From NCBI GenBank assembly GCA_045578725.1, contig JAZNKS010000018.1:19407-83406 (forward strand): a stretch of 64,000 nt of DNA, read 5' to 3'. A model generated the notes under the pieces. That model worked only from the letters and a program-made list of their open reading frames with translations. It made no database searches and had not been told where the DNA came from. This DNA comes from Flemingiibacterium sp045578725. GTDB taxonomy: Bacteria > Bacillota > Clostridia > Oscillospirales > CAG-272. The translations under genes were made by a program, and so were the position numbers. Positions within the stretch are counted from its first letter, which is position 1, and the number at the start of each line of letters is the position of its first letter. Below, piece by piece: positions 61,719-64,000 of this stretch.

Positions 61719-61746
61719 AAAAATCAGCGCAGATGCGCTGATTTTT
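61719..61746. terminator. bidirectional terminator
   Basis: AAAAATCAGCGC and GCGCTGATTTTT form a 12-base perfect stem with a four-base loop. The flanking A and T runs serve the two convergent operons. Confidence 0.9.
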
Positions 61747-61749
61747 CTT

Positions 61750-62568
61750 TTATCCTGAATGGCGGGGCGTCCGGCCGTAGACCTCCCGATAGGCCCGGTG
61801 AAGGCTCCGCAGACTCCCGAATCCCGCCATGGCGGCCGCCTCAGACAGCGTGAGGGCCGGATTCTCCGCCAGCAGGCGGCGCACCTCGGCGGCACGCAAA
61901 CGGTTCACATATTCGTTCATCGTCATGCCGAAGACCGACAAAAAGCCGGCGGACAGGAGGCTCCGGTGGCAGAAGAAGCGACGTGCCAGCTCGCCGATCC
62001 GGATCTCCTCACGAAAATGCTCCGACAGATAGCGGATCGCCTGCAGGACGGGCTGGGTGCTCCCCGGCTCCGCGCGAAGGCCGAGCAGGGGGATCAGCAC
62101 CCGCACAAGGGCCATGGCGGCGGATGCGGCGGCCCGCCGGGCTTCATCCCCATCCAGCGCGGCAAACAGCCCGATCCGGGCATTCATCTCGTGAATCAGC
62201 CGCATCTGGGCATACAGCTGGCCGTCGGGATCGGCGAGGACGGCTTTATCGAAGGTTTTGCCCTCCATCAGCCCATCGAGGCCGCTCATGCCGGAGCGGG
62301 GCAGGATCAGCTGGTAGATCTCGCCCTCCGATCGGGGACAGTCATGGGGCAGGAAGCTTGACAGGGCCAGCAGATGGCCGGGTGGGACAAGAATCTCCCT
62401 CTCCCCCATCCGGGCAAGGATGCAGCCCGTATGCACATAGAGAAATTCCGGGCTTCCGTGAAAATGCTGGCGCTCCAGCGGAGCGGAGGCTTCGGTATGG
62501 CAGGCGGTGATGAGCCCGTCGGGGCGGTCGCGGGAGGGATCGTAGCCGGGGGCGGAGGATGTATTCAT
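61750..62568 (-). CDS. AraC-family transcriptional regulator
   Basis: The 272-residue protein has a cupin-like N-terminus (RQHFHGSPEFLYVHTG, LALSSFLPHDC) and a C-terminal pair of helix-turn-helix motifs, LARRFFCHRSLLSAGFLSVF and AAAMAGFGSLRSLHRAY, ending GRTPRHSG. GGAGAGTACC lies upstream of the start. It is divergent from the aldolase gene at 62684, with interlocking promoters between them, and is the likely regulator of that gene. Confidence 0.84.
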   Translation of the reverse strand: MNTSSAPGYDPSRDRPDGLITACHTEASAPLERQHFHGSPEFLYVHTGCILARMGEREILVPPGHLLALSSFLPHDCPRSEGEIYQLILPRSGMSGLDGLMEGKTFDKAVLADPDGQLYAQMRLIHEMNARIGLFAALDGDEARRAAASAAMALVRVLIPLLGLRAEPGSTQPVLQAIRYLSEHFREEIRIGELARRFFCHRSLLSAGFLSVFGMTMNEYVNRLRAAEVRRLLAENPALTLSEAAAMAGFGSLRSLHRAYREVYGRTPRHSG

Positions 62569-62619
62569 GGTACTCTCCTGAAAAATGCAATTCTGGCACA
62601 GATTCAGCCGATTGTGCTA

Positions 62620-62648
62620 TTTACATTATACCGCAAATGGTGTAAAAT
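62620..62648 (+). promoter_or_regulatory. promoter of aldolase gene, interlocked
   Basis: TTTACA (62620-62625), 17 bases, TAAAAT (62643-62648). It is framed by GCTATTTACA and TGTAAAATAGC, an inverted repeat that could also be an operator. Confidence 0.65.
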
Positions 62649-62653
62649 AGCAA
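62625..62653 (-). promoter_or_regulatory. promoter of AraC gene, interlocked
   Basis: On the minus strand TTGCTA (62648-62653), 17 bases, TATAAT (62625-62630). It uses almost the same bases as the plus-strand aldolase promoter, so only one polymerase can bind at a time. Confidence 0.65.
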
Positions 62654-62683
62654 GCGGATAAACGAAAAAAGGAGAATTTCCCC

Positions 62684-63460
62684 ATGAACAAATACGAGCG
62701 CCTCAAAGCAAAACTGGCATCCCGCGAGCAGATCCTCGGCACCAACATCATGCTGATCGATTCCACGCCGCTGCTGGAATTTCTGAACGAGGATTACCTT
62801 GATTACATCCTCTTTGACATGGAGCACGGCATCTTCAACAACGAAAATCTCATCCCGCTTCTGCAGACCTGCCGGCTGATCGGCCTGCCCTCCTTCGTCC
62901 GTGTGCCGCAGATCACCCCCCACCACATCGCGCGGTGCATGGATCTCGGCGCCGACGGCGTGATGATCCCCCGCACCGAAACCGCAGCGCAGGTGGAGCT
63001 GGCCGTGAAATCCATGCGCTTCCCGCCGCTCGGCGGCAAGGGCCGGGGCGGCTACTGCCAGATCCGTCCGGGCGAAACGACGGCCGGATTCCAGAAGAAC
63101 CGCCATCTGCTGGTGCAGATCGAATCGCCGACGGGCATCGCCAATCTTCCCGCGATGCTGGATAGCTGGGGGGAGCAGATCGCGGCGGTTGTGGTCGGGC
63201 CGTACGATCTCTCCTTCACGATGGGAATCGAGCAGCAGTTCGATGCGCCGGAATTCATCGCGGCCGTGAAGCGGATTTTTGACATCTGCGCCGAGCGGAA
63301 CAAATCGGTCGGCATCTTCTGCGACAACGAGCGGCAGGCCCGCATCTGGCGGGGGATGGGTGCCAATTTCATGTGGATGTGCACCGACGATCAGCTGATC
63401 CTTGCCGGAATGCGTGCGATCATCGGCGCGATGGCGTCCGGCGGCGGAAAAAGTAAATAA
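62684..63460 (+). CDS. HpcH/HpaI-family aldolase
   Basis: The 258-residue TIM-barrel protein has the class II metal-dependent aldolase signature set: ILFDMEHGIF, VRVPQITPHHIARCMDLGAD, GVMIPRTET, LVQIESPTGI (metal-binding Glu) and VVGPYDLSFTMG. These enzymes split 2-keto-3-deoxy sugar acids or related hydroxy-keto acids into pyruvate and an aldehyde, which fits breakdown of fucose, rhamnose or galacturonate-derived acids. It is divergent from an AraC regulator. AAAGGAGAA precedes the start. It does not identify the substrate. Confidence 0.82.
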   Translation: MNKYERLKAKLASREQILGTNIMLIDSTPLLEFLNEDYLDYILFDMEHGIFNNENLIPLLQTCRLIGLPSFVRVPQITPHHIARCMDLGADGVMIPRTETAAQVELAVKSMRFPPLGGKGRGGYCQIRPGETTAGFQKNRHLLVQIESPTGIANLPAMLDSWGEQIAAVVVGPYDLSFTMGIEQQFDAPEFIAAVKRIFDICAERNKSVGIFCDNERQARIWRGMGANFMWMCTDDQLILAGMRAIIGAMASGGGKSK

Positions 63461-63504
63461 TCTGTAAAAATTCGCCCGCTGTCCTTGTGCTTTTTTCCAT
63501 TTTA

Positions 63505-63530
63505 TTGTATCATATTAGTATGATAAAATT
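63505..63530 (+). promoter_or_regulatory. AT-rich dyad upstream of glutamine synthetase
   Basis: TATCATA (63508-63514) and TATGATA (63519-63525) form a dyad around TTAG in a markedly AT-rich stretch. It lies where an operator would be expected, about 30-45 bases before the start. It is not a GlnR TGTNAN7TNACA site. A promoter cannot be fixed with confidence. Confidence 0.45.
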
Positions 63531-63553
63531 CCTAAGATAAGAGGTAAAAAATC

Positions 63554-64000
63554 ATGAGCAAATCCGTACAGGACATTATGGCGCTGATCCGCGAAAAGGG
63601 AATCGAAATGGTCGATTTCAAGATGGTTGACATCAACGGTCAGTACCGTCACGTCACCATCCCCGCCAAGAATTTCTCCGAGGAAACCATGAAGAGCGGC
63701 ATCGGCTTCGATGCCTCCAACTACGGCTATGCCGTGGTCGAGAAGAGCGATATGGTGTTCATTCCCGATCCCGACACCGCGGTGATCGACCCCTTCTGCT
63801 CTATTCCCACCCTGTCCATGACCGGCAACGCCATGATCATCGACAATCCCAGCAACCGTCCGCTGCCCCAGTACCCCCGCAACATCATCAAGGCCGCCGT
63901 TCAGCAGATGAAGGATGCCGGCGTTGCCGACACCATGATGATCCTGCCGGAGTTTGAGTTCTATCTCTTCGATCAGGTGGGCTGGGAGGTATCCCCCCGC
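63554..64000 (+). CDS. glnA: glutamine synthetase, N-terminal part
   Basis: The frame runs from ATG 63554 (GAGGTAA upstream) to the last base of the window, giving the first 149 residues of a protein that is cut at its 3' end. The beta-Grasp domain is present (VDFKMVDINGQYRHVTIP), followed by SGIGFDASNYG, PDPDTAVIDPF and the first catalytic strand with PEFEFYLFD. Glutamine synthetase makes glutamine from glutamate and ammonia with ATP. The length and pattern match the bacterial type I enzyme; the active-site remainder is outside the window. Confidence 0.92.
   Translation, partial: MSKSVQDIMALIREKGIEMVDFKMVDINGQYRHVTIPAKNFSEETMKSGIGFDASNYGYAVVEKSDMVFIPDPDTAVIDPFCSIPTLSMTGNAMIIDNPSNRPLPQYPRNIIKAAVQQMKDAGVADTMMILPEFEFYLFDQVGWEVSPR

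Noticed and set aside
1..64000. tRNA or rRNA genes, insertion sequences and integrases
   Set aside because: No cloverleaf, rRNA-like conserved block, transposase, or terminal inverted repeat with target duplication was found on reading both strands. Short structured RNAs could still be missed by eye.

Overview
The window reads as chromosomal DNA of a GC-rich Gram-positive bacterium of the class Clostridia, most likely an uncultured gut species. The evidence is strong GGAGG-type ribosome binding sites, many textbook TTGACA-N17-TATAAT promoters, lipoprotein signal peptides, a protein ending in three SLH domains, a PadR/DUF2812 pair and a BlaI/BlaR pair, with nothing pointing to an outer membrane. 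The species cannot be named from the sequence. No tRNA, rRNA, CRISPR array, transposase or phage gene was found. No intergenic stretch exceeds 300 bases.

Bases 1-14.8 kb are a carbohydrate region. It holds the end of a GH29 fucosidase, two solute-binding lipoproteins, a glycyl radical enzyme with its activase, a PHP-family hydrolase, a GH78 rhamnosidase behind an unusual hairpin-rich leader, a broken copy of a lipoprotein gene, a third solute-binding lipoprotein, two overlapping AraC regulators and an EamA exporter. An SGNH esterase follows at 14.9 kb.

Bases 15.8-33.4 kb form a cell-surface region. Two giant secreted proteins (2340 and 2597 residues) are encoded in tandem, the second with Thr/Pro linkers, six helical repeats and SLH anchors. 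A polyprenyl-phosphate sugar synthase and a PMT-type protein glycosyltransferase follow. The layout suggests the surface proteins may be glycosylated.

Bases 33.5-52.4 kb return to sugar metabolism and its control: a MATE exporter, four AraC-type or PadR regulators, a sugar isomerase/epimerase-like protein, two PHP-family hydrolases counting the one at 6.7 kb, GH28 and GH20 enzymes, a GH43-like propeller protein and an uncharacterised glycosidase-like protein. Two more solute-binding lipoproteins lie directly downstream of glycosidase-like genes. Five such binding proteins occur in all, and no ABC permease gene is visible.

Bases 52.4-61.7 kb look like an envelope-stress island. Two ECF-type sigma factor/membrane anti-sigma pairs point away from a central blaI-blaR pair. 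One sigma operon continues into a lipoprotein serpin and two further envelope proteins. Both sigma genes carry the same TGCAACC-N15-CGA promoter, which suggests autoregulation and cross-talk. The window ends with an AraC regulator, an HpcH/HpaI-type aldolase and the first 149 codons of glutamine synthetase.
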